Assembly: GCF_003386095.1 (NCBI RefSeq)
Contig: NZ_QREG01000002.1
Span: 126,724 to 190,723 of the forward strand
Source of the DNA: Marinoscillum furvescens DSM 4134
GTDB taxonomy: Bacteria > Bacteroidota > Bacteroidia > Cytophagales > Cyclobacteriaceae
DNA length: 64,000 bases
Direction: 5' to 3'
Part shown: piece by piece, positions 35,779 to 43,190 of the stretch
Layout of the letters: each line of letters starts with the position of its first letter
Position numbering within the stretch: position 1 is the stretch's first letter
The notes under the pieces: model-generated
The model's database searches: none
Told to the model about the DNA's origin: nothing
What the model saw: the letters and a program-made list of their open reading frames with translations, nothing else
Position numbers and translations under genes: made by a program

Positions 35779-36771
35779 ATGCAACTCGGCATACTGGATC
35801 AGTCCATCGTCCACCACAGCTACACCTCTACCGACGCACTACAAGAAACGCTGGAGACACTCCAACTAGGAGAGCGACTAGGCTACAGGCGCTTTTGGGT
35901 ATCCGAACACCACAACTCGCCACGAGTAGCCGGCAGCACGCCCCCTGTCCTGATGGCCTACCTGGCGGCTCATAGCCAGTCCATACGTATAGGGTCTGGC
36001 GGCATCATGCTCCCCAACCATAGTGCTTACAAGGTGGCGGAAGATTTCCGCATGCTGGAAACCCTATACCCCGGACGCATAGATCTGGGCATGGGACGCG
36101 CTCCTGGTGGTGATCAGATCGCCGCCCGCCTGCTCAACCCCGCTAATACCTTCCAGGAGGCCGATTACTTGCAGCAGCTTCAGCACCTGGGTCACTTTTT
36201 CACCGATAGCATAGGCACCGACAAAGGCCCCATCTACGCCATGCCTCAGGCTCCAGGTACTCCGGAGCAGTGGATCCTTAGCTCCAGTGGGGGCAGTAGC
36301 TCCATAGCCGCCAAACTTGGCCATGGACTGGCCGTAGCCCGCTTCATCAATGGCTTTGCTCACCCGTCTATTGTGGAGACCTATAAAAACGAGTTTCAAC
36401 CATCAGCGGCTTTTGAGCAACCACGTGTGATGCTCTCCATCGTAGCCCTGTGTGGTGAAACATCTGAAAAAGCAGCAGCGATGCGCAAATACGTAGATTT
36501 TATGTTTTTGCAAATGAACCGGGGCGACATGCACACGGCACATCCTTATGAGGAGATCATGGCGTATGAGTTTACCCAGCGCGAGCAGGACATACTGGGC
36601 AAGCATCAGGGCCGGGTGGTATCCGGCACACCCCATGAGGTAAAAACTCAGCTCACCGCATTGGCGGAAAAGTTTGAGGCCGACGAACTCATGCTCACCA
36701 ACATGGCTTGCCCGAAGGAAGATCGGCTAAAATCGTTTGAATTGATCGCAGAATCCTTTCGGGAAGCTTAA
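35779..36771 (+). CDS. LLM-class flavin-dependent oxidoreductase (luciferase-like)
   Basis: 330 aa. The luciferase-like monooxygenase TIM barrel is recognisable from the start (LGILDQSIV), RFWVSEHHNSPRVAGSTPPVLMAYLAA, IRIGSGGIMLPNHSAYKVAEDFRMLETLYPGRIDLGMGRAPGGD, and the C-terminal VVSGTPHEVKTQLTALAEKFEADELMLTN. This matches the widespread MsnO8-like LLM family, which uses FMNH2 or F420; FMN is expected here. The substrate is not known. No flavin reductase is adjacent. The upstream gap contains an imperfect inverted repeat TTAGGTAGA/TCTAACTAA at ~35748-35770. Confidence 0.92.
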   Translation: MQLGILDQSIVHHSYTSTDALQETLETLQLGERLGYRRFWVSEHHNSPRVAGSTPPVLMAYLAAHSQSIRIGSGGIMLPNHSAYKVAEDFRMLETLYPGRIDLGMGRAPGGDQIAARLLNPANTFQEADYLQQLQHLGHFFTDSIGTDKGPIYAMPQAPGTPEQWILSSSGGSSSIAAKLGHGLAVARFINGFAHPSIVETYKNEFQPSAAFEQPRVMLSIVALCGETSEKAAAMRKYVDFMFLQMNRGDMHTAHPYEEIMAYEFTQREQDILGKHQGRVVSGTPHEVKTQLTALAEKFEADELMLTNMACPKEDRLKSFELIAESFREA

Positions 36772-36798
36772 CATTGCCTTGCGGGAAAACCTGAACCT

Positions 36799-37275
36799 AT
36801 GAAACCAGCAACCATCAGTGAAATCAAACGCGAGCTTGCACTCAAGTCAACCGAAGAACTGCGCGAGCTATGCCTCCGGCTGGCGAAGTTTAAAAAAGAA
36901 AACAAGGAGCTCCTCACCTATCTGCTCTACGAAGCTGGTGATGAGGCAGGCTATGTGCGCATGGTCAAGCTGGACATAGAAGAGGACTTTGCCGACATCA
37001 ATACCACAAGCTATTACTTCATCAAAAAGAGCATCCGCAAAATTCTTCGCAACACCAAAAAGTACATCCGCTATAGCCAGCGCAAAGATACTGAAGTGGA
37101 ACTCCTTCTCTATTTCTGCGAGCAGATGAAAGCCTTTTCGCCGAGTATCAACCGCAGCACGGTGCTCAAAAACCTGTACATCCGCCAGCTACAAGCTATT
37201 GAAAAGCTCCTCAAAAAACTTCCCGAAGACCTACAACATGATTTCGGGCTGGAGCTGGAGCGGTTGAAAGAGTGA
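36799..37275 (+). CDS. Conserved hypothetical helical protein
   Basis: 158 aa, 27 bp after the luciferase-like gene and probably co-transcribed with it. The sequence is strongly helical and charged (ELALKSTEELRELCLRLAKF, KKSIRKILRNTKKYIRYSQRK, LQAIEKLLKKLPEDL) with no signal peptide or membrane span. The region around YYFIKKSIRKILRNTKKYIRYS is basic and could contact nucleic acid. I do not recognise a named domain; similar proteins of this size occur in Bacteroidota. Real coding is supported by length, clean start and spacing. Confidence 0.7.
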   Translation: MKPATISEIKRELALKSTEELRELCLRLAKFKKENKELLTYLLYEAGDEAGYVRMVKLDIEEDFADINTTSYYFIKKSIRKILRNTKKYIRYSQRKDTEVELLLYFCEQMKAFSPSINRSTVLKNLYIRQLQAIEKLLKKLPEDLQHDFGLELERLKE

Positions 37276-37335
37276 GTGTGGTGTAGGGGCTTTTGAGTGA
37301 GTGGATGGAGGCAGTTTCAGTCCAACGAACTTCTT

Positions 37336-37539
37336 TCATTTCAGAATATCTCGGACAGAAGTATGGGTAGTCAGGTTCTCTTCCGGTTCTGCATCAGCGA
37401 TACTCAATAGCTCAACAATTGCTGGTGGAAGGTCATCCAATGATAATTTCTGTATACCTGCAATTTGATCCAGGATTACTTCATCTTCCAAGTTCGTAAT
37501 CCAGTTGATAAGCGATATCTTTTTCTGTTCGATCGTCAT
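37336..37539 (-). CDS. Small orphan antitoxin-like protein
   Basis: 67 aa (MTIEQKKISLINWITNLEDE...). The N-terminus, with helix-forming acidic and amphipathic segments and the pattern KKISLINWITNLEDEVILDQI, resembles the small antitoxins that usually accompany RelE/ParE toxins in Bacteroidota. No toxin gene follows; only 60 bp lie before the convergent hypothetical gene. It is the leftmost unit of the minus-strand accessory block, and its upstream spacer (37604-37634) shares a repeat with two other spacers. The assignment is by general resemblance only. Confidence 0.55.
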   Translation of the reverse strand: MTIEQKKISLINWITNLEDEVILDQIAGIQKLSLDDLPPAIVELLSIADAEPEENLTTHTSVRDILK

Positions 37540-37603
37540 GATATAAAGTTAACGAATTCTATGCTGTTGAGATATGTCGACTCTAACAACTGAGTACAAT
37601 GCT

Positions 37604-37634
37604 TCATACCGGCACTGCACCCCAACTAAGCTAC
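37604..37634 (-). repeat. Spacer repeat R3 of the accessory block
   Basis: On the minus strand it reads GTAGCTTAGTTGGGGTGCAG then TGCCGGTATG, closely matching the corresponding part of R1 (39922-39993). A GTTGTTA ends the similarity, as it does in R1. Confidence 0.7.
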
Positions 37635-37659
37635 CCGTGGCTCGTGTAGACTGAAAGAC

Positions 37660-38265
37660 CTAAACAGAACGCTTAGGTGTAATATGCTTTTCAGAAATGA
37701 TCAATTGTACTGACGTGATAGCTATCCACCCAAACACTACAGCAAAAATCAAGCGGTGAGTAATGGGCATTGACCAGGCTCCCAGCACGAATCCGATTAT
37801 TGCAATCAACAGGAATACTGCGGAGCAATTAGCCATATTTCTAGTCCTTTTTGCTATTCTTTGGCTATACCCCAGACGTGAGAGGCCAAACATCCAAAAT
37901 GCCAACCCCAGACAGATAGCAAGGACGTGTGCCTTGGATACAGGAGCATCTGCCAATTGTAAATCAACAGGTATGGCCGTAAAGCCAAACCCTAATCCAA
38001 ACAGTGATAGCAGAAAAGACAAAACCTTGTCATTCAGTAAAAGTCCATAGCTAAGACCAAATACAAAAAGCAGCAAACCAACCAACACGAAAGTAACCAG
38101 ATTAAACCAAAATGCGTAAGGCTCTCCCCTAGCGCCCAGTTCACTAATGAAATCGTTTAAGAAACTAAAGTTGTCATTCGCAAAGCCAAATACAAGCAGT
38201 GAAGTCACCAGGATAATGACTGATGAGAGTCCGACTGTGCCTACTACTCTTGCTAATTGCTTCAT
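37660..38265 (-). CDS. DUF998 family membrane protein
   Basis: 201 aa from the ATG at 38265; an ATG-like start at 38298 would add 11 residues. Six hydrophobic segments are visible. The motif FLNDFISELGARGEPYAFWFNLV is typical of DUF998, and residues IPVDLQLADAPVSKAHVLAI in the middle also fit. Function unknown; integral membrane. It is one of the single genes of the minus-strand block, with its own spacers on both sides. Confidence 0.78.
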   Translation of the reverse strand: MKQLARVVGTVGLSSVIILVTSLLVFGFANDNFSFLNDFISELGARGEPYAFWFNLVTFVLVGLLLFVFGLSYGLLLNDKVLSFLLSLFGLGFGFTAIPVDLQLADAPVSKAHVLAICLGLAFWMFGLSRLGYSQRIAKRTRNMANCSAVFLLIAIIGFVLGAWSMPITHRLIFAVVFGWIAITSVQLIISEKHITPKRSV

Positions 38266-38514
38266 AATCTTTCCTTTGTATGACCTCTGCCCCATCAATT
38301 TTGGATATCTAAGGTCTCATGGCATACTAAAATAGAGTATCTGCCAGTGCTTCCAAAGTATCAGAATGCGTCGCACCAAGAACGATGAAAAACTCCTGCG
38401 AGAGTCGCCAAGCAGTATAAAATTATCTTGGCGGGCTTACGAAACGGTCGAGTTCCGATGCAGAATGTAGAAAGCACTCATGCACATGCCTTCATACATA
38501 TTATTGGAGAGCGT

Positions 38515-39009
38515 TTATTCAAAATAGCCTTGTTGCCCAAGAATTATTAGGATGATAATTAGCACTACGATAATTAGATGTGGAAGTAAGGTCGTCCCAC
38601 CAGATATTTCAATTTTTTTATTAGTTTCTTCTTCGGAAAGGTTCAACGATTTGATTTTGGTAATTTTTCGATTAGCCTGTCCTATATAAATTCGATTTCC
38701 GAACAAGCCCAAAAGAGTTCCCCAAGCAATCATTGATAGCCTGTCAACTAATGTCTCCGTTCCACTTGAGGCGTTCATTGCCGTTAAAATCAATTGTTCG
38801 ATGATAACTTCAACAAAAAGAAGAATTGCGACGACTAAAATTGGAATATAGAGTTTTCTGTATAGCATCCAAAATAGTCCAAAAAAGAATGAGAAAATGT
38901 TAAAAACCACTTTCTTGCCAGATTCAAAATCCTTCACTACGTCTAAATAGTAGTCTGCCTTTTTCCCAAAGTAGAGTTTGTAGTGTTCTTCAGAATGTTT
39001 CATGCTCAT
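38515..39009 (-). CDS. DUF2628-like membrane protein
   Basis: 164 aa. The N-terminal YKLYFGKKADYYLDVVKDFESGKKVVFNIFSFFFGLFWMLYRKLY is characteristic of DUF2628 (a soluble head plus a membrane helix with FxxGxxWxxYR). Further transmembrane helices lie at ~60-80, ~95-110 and ~140-160. Base composition is lower in GC than the core genes nearby, in keeping with acquisition. Its flanks carry complementary boundary sequences: GAGAGCGT just past the stop (38505-38512) and ACGCTCTC just before the start (39026-39033). Confidence 0.78.
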   Translation of the reverse strand: MSMKHSEEHYKLYFGKKADYYLDVVKDFESGKKVVFNIFSFFFGLFWMLYRKLYIPILVVAILLFVEVIIEQLILTAMNASSGTETLVDRLSMIAWGTLLGLFGNRIYIGQANRKITKIKSLNLSEEETNKKIEISGGTTLLPHLIIVVLIIILIILGQQGYFE

Positions 39010-39223
39010 TTGGCGGTATGATTGTACGCTCTCTAACGCTCAGGTAAAATGCTGTGTGGCCCGAGCTTTATTAATGGCACTAAAGTAGCAATTCTGGTTC
39101 CAACTCACAACGGTTCAAATGCAGCACGTTCCACAATCATTTTTCCGAGTGGCAGAAAGAAAAGTAGAAAGCGCTGAGACATATGCCCTATCAGCGTCTT
39201 TTGGTATTTGTTACCCACTTTAT
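39010..39223. other. Cassette-like spacer in the accessory block
   Basis: No ORF of interest. On the minus strand the spacer begins with GTGGGTAACA and ends with CCTGAGCGTTAGAGAGCG, similar in form to the ends of an integron attC site (inverse core ... GTTRRRY). Confidence 0.4.
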
Positions 39224-39877
39224 TTAATTTAATTCTTCCCAGTTTTCTGAGGATTCTAGAATAGACAGTGTTTCAAGATCTATGAATTTGGTTAAAATCA
39301 AAATAGAGTCTATAGTCGTATTTAATTCCCCAACTTCTTCTGGTTCAGGGTAAACTTGAAGTTGATATCTTAACTTTTTATCTGAATCAAAAATCGAATA
39401 TGATATTCGTTGTGAATATAACTCACTAAATGATGCTACATCAATGGTTCCTAATAGCTTATTGTTTTTTATGACAGTCAATTTGCCTACATGGCTAGCT
39501 TTTTCCATATCTACAAACTCATGAACTGTTATTATGAAGAACAAGCTATCATTAGATATTTTATAGGAGTGTAATTTAATGGGATTCCCATCAGAGTAAT
39601 CAAATTTTAGTTTCATCATAAGGGTATCCGTTAATAATGGAAGATTTGCCCAATTATCCATTAAAGGGTCAATACCAATACTTGAACTTTCTAAGGCCGG
39701 TCCGATACTTTGTATGTCAGAAACAAGGATTACATCTTTTTCGGTTTTAGAACCTTCATATACTAAATCAGGCTTTTCAATCTCATCATTTGATACTTTT
39801 GATTCTATATTGTTACATGAGAATGTAACAATCGTAAAGTATAGAACGATCAATATATTATGTAGCTGTATTTTCAT
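39224..39877 (-). CDS. Hypothetical lipoprotein
   Basis: 217 aa with a lipoprotein signal (MKIQLHNILIVLYFTIVTFSC, Cys21). The mature part alternates beta-type segments (LMMKLKFDYSDGNPIKLHSYKI, DSLFFIITVHEFVDMEK, GKLTVIKNNKLLGTIDVASF). I do not recognise a family. The gene is AT-rich relative to the surroundings. It is bounded by an inverted repeat: TGTTACCCAC at 39209-39218 and GTGGGTAACA at 39888-39897, the latter just 5' of the gene. This is the arrangement expected for a mobile cassette. Confidence 0.68.
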   Translation of the reverse strand: MKIQLHNILIVLYFTIVTFSCNNIESKVSNDEIEKPDLVYEGSKTEKDVILVSDIQSIGPALESSSIGIDPLMDNWANLPLLTDTLMMKLKFDYSDGNPIKLHSYKISNDSLFFIITVHEFVDMEKASHVGKLTVIKNNKLLGTIDVASFSELYSQRISYSIFDSDKKLRYQLQVYPEPEEVGELNTTIDSILILTKFIDLETLSILESSENWEELN

Positions 39878-39921
39878 TTTGATCTATGTGGGTAACAACC
39901 ATGCATAATGCATACATACAC

Positions 39922-39993
39922 CATACCGGCATTGCTCCCCACTAAACTACCAGATTTTGAAGTCGTGCCAAACCACTTAATGCAATATGTCGG
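39922..39993 (-). repeat. Spacer repeat R1 of the accessory block
   Basis: Roughly three quarters identical to R2 (42764-42833) over ~70 bp on the minus strand: ACATATTGCATT, TGGTTTG, GACTT, AAAA, GTAGTTTAGT and GG.TAT are shared in order. It lies in the spacer between the SIMPL gene and the 39224-39877 lipoprotein gene. Confidence 0.75.
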
Positions 39994-40076
39994 TAATTGT
40001 GGCCTGCTGGAGACAACTCCAGCAGGGGCCATCGGCTAATTCACAAGGAGTGACAGTACCTTATAAAGCTCCCCTC

Positions 40077-40787
40077 CTACCCATTGGGGTGCTCTAGCGC
40101 ATAGATCACTTTCACATCCACGGTCACGGGAATTTTGCGTAATCCCTCTGGCACATCGGCACTGCTCACTGCACGGCTGACTGCTCCGGTATACTCTAGC
40201 CCTCTCCTGATCACCATGGGGTCTGTGGAATATGACTCGTATGGCTGGCTGTTTTCACTTTCTCGAATGAGGATGGTCTGACCGAGCGCTTCACCCTGAC
40301 TGGCTGCCATGATCTCTGCTTTCTTACGCGCATTGTGCATGGCCATTTTGGTCACTTCCAGCTTCATGCTGTCCAGACTGGTGTACTCCAACTTGGCGAT
40401 CTCCACCGTGGCTACACCTGCCTCTAGCAGATCCAGCATCAGGTCGGTAAGCCCATCGGGTGTGTTTCTGCGAATCTCTATGCTTTTGGACAAGCGTACC
40501 TTGTTGCCATTGCCACTGTAGCTGCCGCGAGAAGCGTCTATCTCCAGTATGGCAATGTCTTCCTCCTTGATTTTCCAGGACTGCAGCACACGAGCGATGG
40601 CTGCCTGTCGCTCCTCCAGCTCCTCTTGCTTGAGCCGCTCATAGCGCGCAAAGTGTACATGTAGGTAAATCTCATCCGGTGCTACCTCTGTGGTGGCAGA
40701 GCCATAGACGGTGATCGATCGCCCTTCAAACTGGGCCTGAACAATAAACGGTAAAATGATGAGTAAAAGAATGGCGGTGTGTTTCAT
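40077..40787 (-). CDS. SIMPL domain-containing exported protein (DUF541)
   Basis: 236 aa. Signal peptide to VQAQ (residue ~18). The SIMPL/DUF541 domain fills the rest: RSITVYGSATTEVAPDEIYLHVHF, the middle VRLSKSIEIRRNTPDGLTDLMLDLL, MAMHNARKKAEIMAASQGEALGQTILIRE and the final strand VPVTVDVKVIYAL-like segment. Usual family length. By family these are periplasmic or outer-membrane-associated proteins (BP26/OMP28 in Brucella) of unclear function. Direct repeats of TCGGCTAAT flank the unit (40034-40042 and 40906-40914). Confidence 0.88.
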   Translation of the reverse strand: MKHTAILLLIILPFIVQAQFEGRSITVYGSATTEVAPDEIYLHVHFARYERLKQEELEERQAAIARVLQSWKIKEEDIAILEIDASRGSYSGNGNKVRLSKSIEIRRNTPDGLTDLMLDLLEAGVATVEIAKLEYTSLDSMKLEVTKMAMHNARKKAEIMAASQGEALGQTILIRESENSQPYESYSTDPMVIRRGLEYTGAVSRAVSSADVPEGLRKIPVTVDVKVIYALEHPNG

Positions 40788-40965
40788 AGTTAATTTATGG
40801 TATTATTTTAATATTTATTTGATTAATACCAATAACCATGAACTGGTAACCCGGGGTTTTCTTTTAGGTGTTAAAACAACAGGTGAGTGAAGGTAGGTCT
40901 GGCCGGTTCGGCTAATGAACAACTCCTAAAATATTTTGCTTAGGATATATGCGTAAACGAAAACT

Positions 40966-41321
40966 TCAGTATTCCGTTAATAACGACTCGTATGGAATTT
41001 TGAGTTTCTCGTGTAAGTTCCGGATCATTTTAAGTGTCAACTTTCTTTTGCGAGTCAATACTTCTGTGACACGACTCTTATATCCAATTATCTCTGCCAA
41101 ATCCTTCTTTTTCATGTCCAGCTGTTCCATTCTGAATTTGATAGCTTCAATTGGATCAGGGCTTGCAATCGGATAGTGATCATCTTCATACTTTTCTATG
41201 AGTATAGAAAGCACCTCTGCCTCATCGCCTTCTTTAGTGTCGGCGGGCGCATGAAATATTTCTTCCAGCCTGGCTAAGGCCAGTTCATAATCTTCGTCTG
41301 TTTGATCTCTTTAATATTCAT
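40966..41321 (-). pseudogene. higA: HigA-type XRE antitoxin, frameshifted near the N-terminus
   Basis: The intact part (40966-41214 and upstream in frame) reads DYELALARLEEIFHAPADT..EAEVLSILIEKYEDDHYPI then SPDPIEAIKFRMEQLDMKKKDLAEIIG, the HigA/COG5499 antitoxin with a C-terminal HTH. The expected ATG (41321, MNIKEIK) is in a different frame. One missing A in the run after ATCAAA restores a continuous frame from MNIKEIK into TDEDYELALAR, and the 356-nt length (3n+2) agrees. A shorter product from the GTG at 41214 would keep the HTH. The gene follows a higB remnant in the usual toxin-first order. Confidence 0.75.
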
Positions 41322-41325
41322 CAAT

Positions 41326-41397
41326 TCAAATCGTATTCGCATCAATATTGTCATAATCTGAGTGCGTTCCAGTGAACCTTATAAATATCTGCGCCAT
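41326..41397 (-). pseudogene. higB: HigB toxin C-terminal remnant
   Basis: A 23-codon frame reading MAQIFIRFTGTHSDYDNIDANTI then TGA. This is the conserved end of HigB-family mRNA interferase toxins (FIRFIGTHxEYDxIDAxTI). In-frame stops lie just upstream and no toxin body is present, so only the 3' end survives. It ends 4 bp before the higA ATG, exactly the normal higBA spacing. Confidence 0.75.
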
Positions 41398-41510
41398 GAA
41401 GAGTTATTATCTATGACGCCTTGATAAAATGAGTGCGTCCACACAGGCCAAAGACCAGGACGCTTCGACTGTCTTCTTATTTTCTACGAAGAAAGTAGGC
41501 GCATTCATTT

Positions 41511-41735
41511 TTATCTATTGTCATGGGCTTTGTATAATTTGATCACATAAGCGAGAGCAAAAATTCCCAGAAACCAAAATACAGTAGCTCCAGTAAATGA
41601 AGCATAAAACCTCCAACCATAGCAATTACAGTTCAAGTATTCGTTAAAAATCTTTGCCGACCATACCATCATAAAGATTAATGGAAGTAAAGATAACAGG
41701 CGTGCAACTATTTGCTTTTTCTTTTTATTAACCAT
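41511..41735 (-). CDS. Small two-span membrane protein next to the glycine-zipper lipoprotein
   Basis: 74 aa from the ATG at 41735 (the frame runs on to 41810 but that would overlap the previous gene by 65 bp). MVNKKKKQIVARLLSLLPLIFMMVWSA gives a basic start and a first helix; a second helix is FYASFTGATVFWFLGIFALAYVI. Between them lies NEYLNCNCYGW with two Cys. The tail is KLYKAHDNR. It lies 10 bp after the lipoprotein gene and is surely co-transcribed with it. Size, basic ends and position would suit an immunity-type or anchoring partner, but this is inference only. Confidence 0.65.
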   Translation of the reverse strand: MVNKKKKQIVARLLSLLPLIFMMVWSAKIFNEYLNCNCYGWRFYASFTGATVFWFLGIFALAYVIKLYKAHDNR

Positions 41736-41745
41736 TGGAATTGTC

Positions 41746-42591
41746 TTATGTGCACGGTAAGCATTCATATTCAGGGCATTTAGGTTGTCCACACCCACTT
41801 CCACCTGCACCGCAAAAAGTTGCAGCTCCAGTTAAACCTCCTGAAATGGCTCCTACAACTGCTCCAGCGGTAGTACCTATAAATGGAATTAGAGAACCTG
41901 CGGCACCACCGGCAAGCAGTCCCGTGCCGGCTCCACCTACGGTGCCAACCGCGCACTTACCCCAAGAATCCCACCAACTCTCTTCACACTCAGGTTTAGA
42001 AGGCTGGCAATTATCCTGAGCAGACCTACCATTAGACTTCACTTCAAGGGGACTGATAAGATCGTAGTTATCAATAATGAAATCTACAGCTACAAGTTGA
42101 GAGGTTAAATAGATTATTGCCTGTTCTTTCTCATTTATTTCAACGTCAGCCAGATCGACTTCTTCTAATAACTCTGTTAGTTGGTTTTTATAGTGTGTAG
42201 GACTAGACGAGCTCACCCAGAGGTCGTTAACCTTTGTTATCAAATTATAATCGAATTCTGAAAAGTAAATTTGTTCTGAACTAATTCGAGCATTGGTGTG
42301 TAGACCTACTATTGAAGCCGATCTTGAATACCCATTACTGAAAGTTTCAAGAATTCTTTGATCATTCTTGTAATTCATTTGCAACATACCTGAAGCAATC
42401 TTGCTGACCATCTCAGCATTAGAAAAGTCACTTTGATTGCTTCTCATTTGAGTCGCTATCTGATTAAGGTTAGATTTTAATTCAGATGAAAAAGCTTCAT
42501 AGTCAATAGTTGGTTCAATTGCATTTTCCTGCTCCTGACAAGAAAAACTGATTATTAAAATCAGTAACGTGAGTAAATACGATTTTTTCAT
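41746..42591 (-). CDS. Lipoprotein with C-terminal glycine-zipper and Cys-rich tail, bacteriocin-like
   Basis: 281 aa. Lipoprotein signal MKKSYLLTLLILIISFSC (Cys18). Residues ~20-190 are helical and polar. Then comes NCQPSKPECEESWWDSWGKC followed by a ~45-residue glycine-zipper hairpin (TVGGAGTGLLAGGAAGSLI, PFIGTTAGAVVGAISGGLTG), and a Cys-rich end (FCGAGGSGCGQPKCPEYECLPC). The W-rich lead plus GxxxG stretch resembles class II bacteriocin segments and glycine-zipper pore-forming regions. The family is not recognised. Paired with the small membrane protein downstream, a toxin-immunity pair is possible; a structural envelope lipoprotein is the alternative. Confidence 0.68.
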   Translation of the reverse strand: MKKSYLLTLLILIISFSCQEQENAIEPTIDYEAFSSELKSNLNQIATQMRSNQSDFSNAEMVSKIASGMLQMNYKNDQRILETFSNGYSRSASIVGLHTNARISSEQIYFSEFDYNLITKVNDLWVSSSSPTHYKNQLTELLEEVDLADVEINEKEQAIIYLTSQLVAVDFIIDNYDLISPLEVKSNGRSAQDNCQPSKPECEESWWDSWGKCAVGTVGGAGTGLLAGGAAGSLIPFIGTTAGAVVGAISGGLTGAATFCGAGGSGCGQPKCPEYECLPCT

Positions 42592-42763
42592 TGTTTAAAA
42601 ATTTAATTCTTAATGCCTTACTTCTTTTTAGGTAACGTTTAGGTCAAATTCTTCTCCGGCTATGAACAAGAGTCTAGTTCTGTACTTGTCAAAAGGTGAA
42701 TACCATACTCCCTTTGGTCTGGCCCAATTACCCATAACCTCTTTAATATCTGACACTTATGAA

Positions 42764-42833
42764 CTATATCCGTCTTGTACCAACTAAACTACAAGGTTTT
42801 AAAGTCTCATCAAACCATTCAATGCAATATGTG
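42764..42833 (-). repeat. Spacer repeat R2 of the accessory block
   Basis: See R1 (39922-39993). It lies upstream of the glycine-zipper lipoprotein gene and marks the right edge of the block. Confidence 0.75.
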
Positions 42834-43028
42834 AACTTGCCTCAGAAGAACGCCCGAGCTACACAAAAGACTGATAAACAGTCCCATGTAGAAAAAATAG
42901 CCCTGGCAACTAAGTAAAAAATGAAAAAACGGAGATTAAACGGCTTTTCGAAGCCTGACATCAAGAGGACCTGAATAAGAACAAACTTAAAGTGCAGTGA
43001 AACTGCCCCGCCTGACTCCAGTGCATAA

Positions 43029-43060
43029 AAAAAGCCTGTTTGCGTTCCAAACAGGCTTTT
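43029..43060 (-). terminator. Intrinsic terminator after the thiolase gene
   Basis: Stem AAAAGCCTGTTT / AAACAGGCTTTT with a 7-nt loop; the A-run on the left reads as T on the minus strand. It lies ~130 bp past the thiolase stop. Confidence 0.8.
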
Positions 43061-43190
43061 CAATTCCCAACCAAGAATCCTTTATATTTCCCAACCACGG
43101 ATTCTTAAGGCTAAAGTAATGTGCCAGTGGCTGGCAACTCACCGTACTCGGTGAGTGAGCACAATTACTCGTTAAAGTCTGGCGATCGGT

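Larger units (their letters stand above)
42592..43190. other. Gene-free region, 600 bp
   Basis: It holds spacer repeat R2 (42764-42833), a terminator at 43029-43060, and two further hairpins downstream of the thiolase gene (AAGAATCC/GGATTCTT at 43073-43106; ACTCACC/GGTGAGT at 43137-43156). No convincing gene; the 42842-43063 minus-strand frame overlaps the terminator. Confidence 0.6.

Noticed and set aside
37336-42840. Complete integron
   Set aside because: No tyrosine recombinase gene is present in the window and attC folding could not be verified; only a cassette-like organisation is claimed.
42842-43063. Minus-strand 73-codon frame
   Set aside because: It contains the terminator hairpin and has no spacing or motif in favour of coding.
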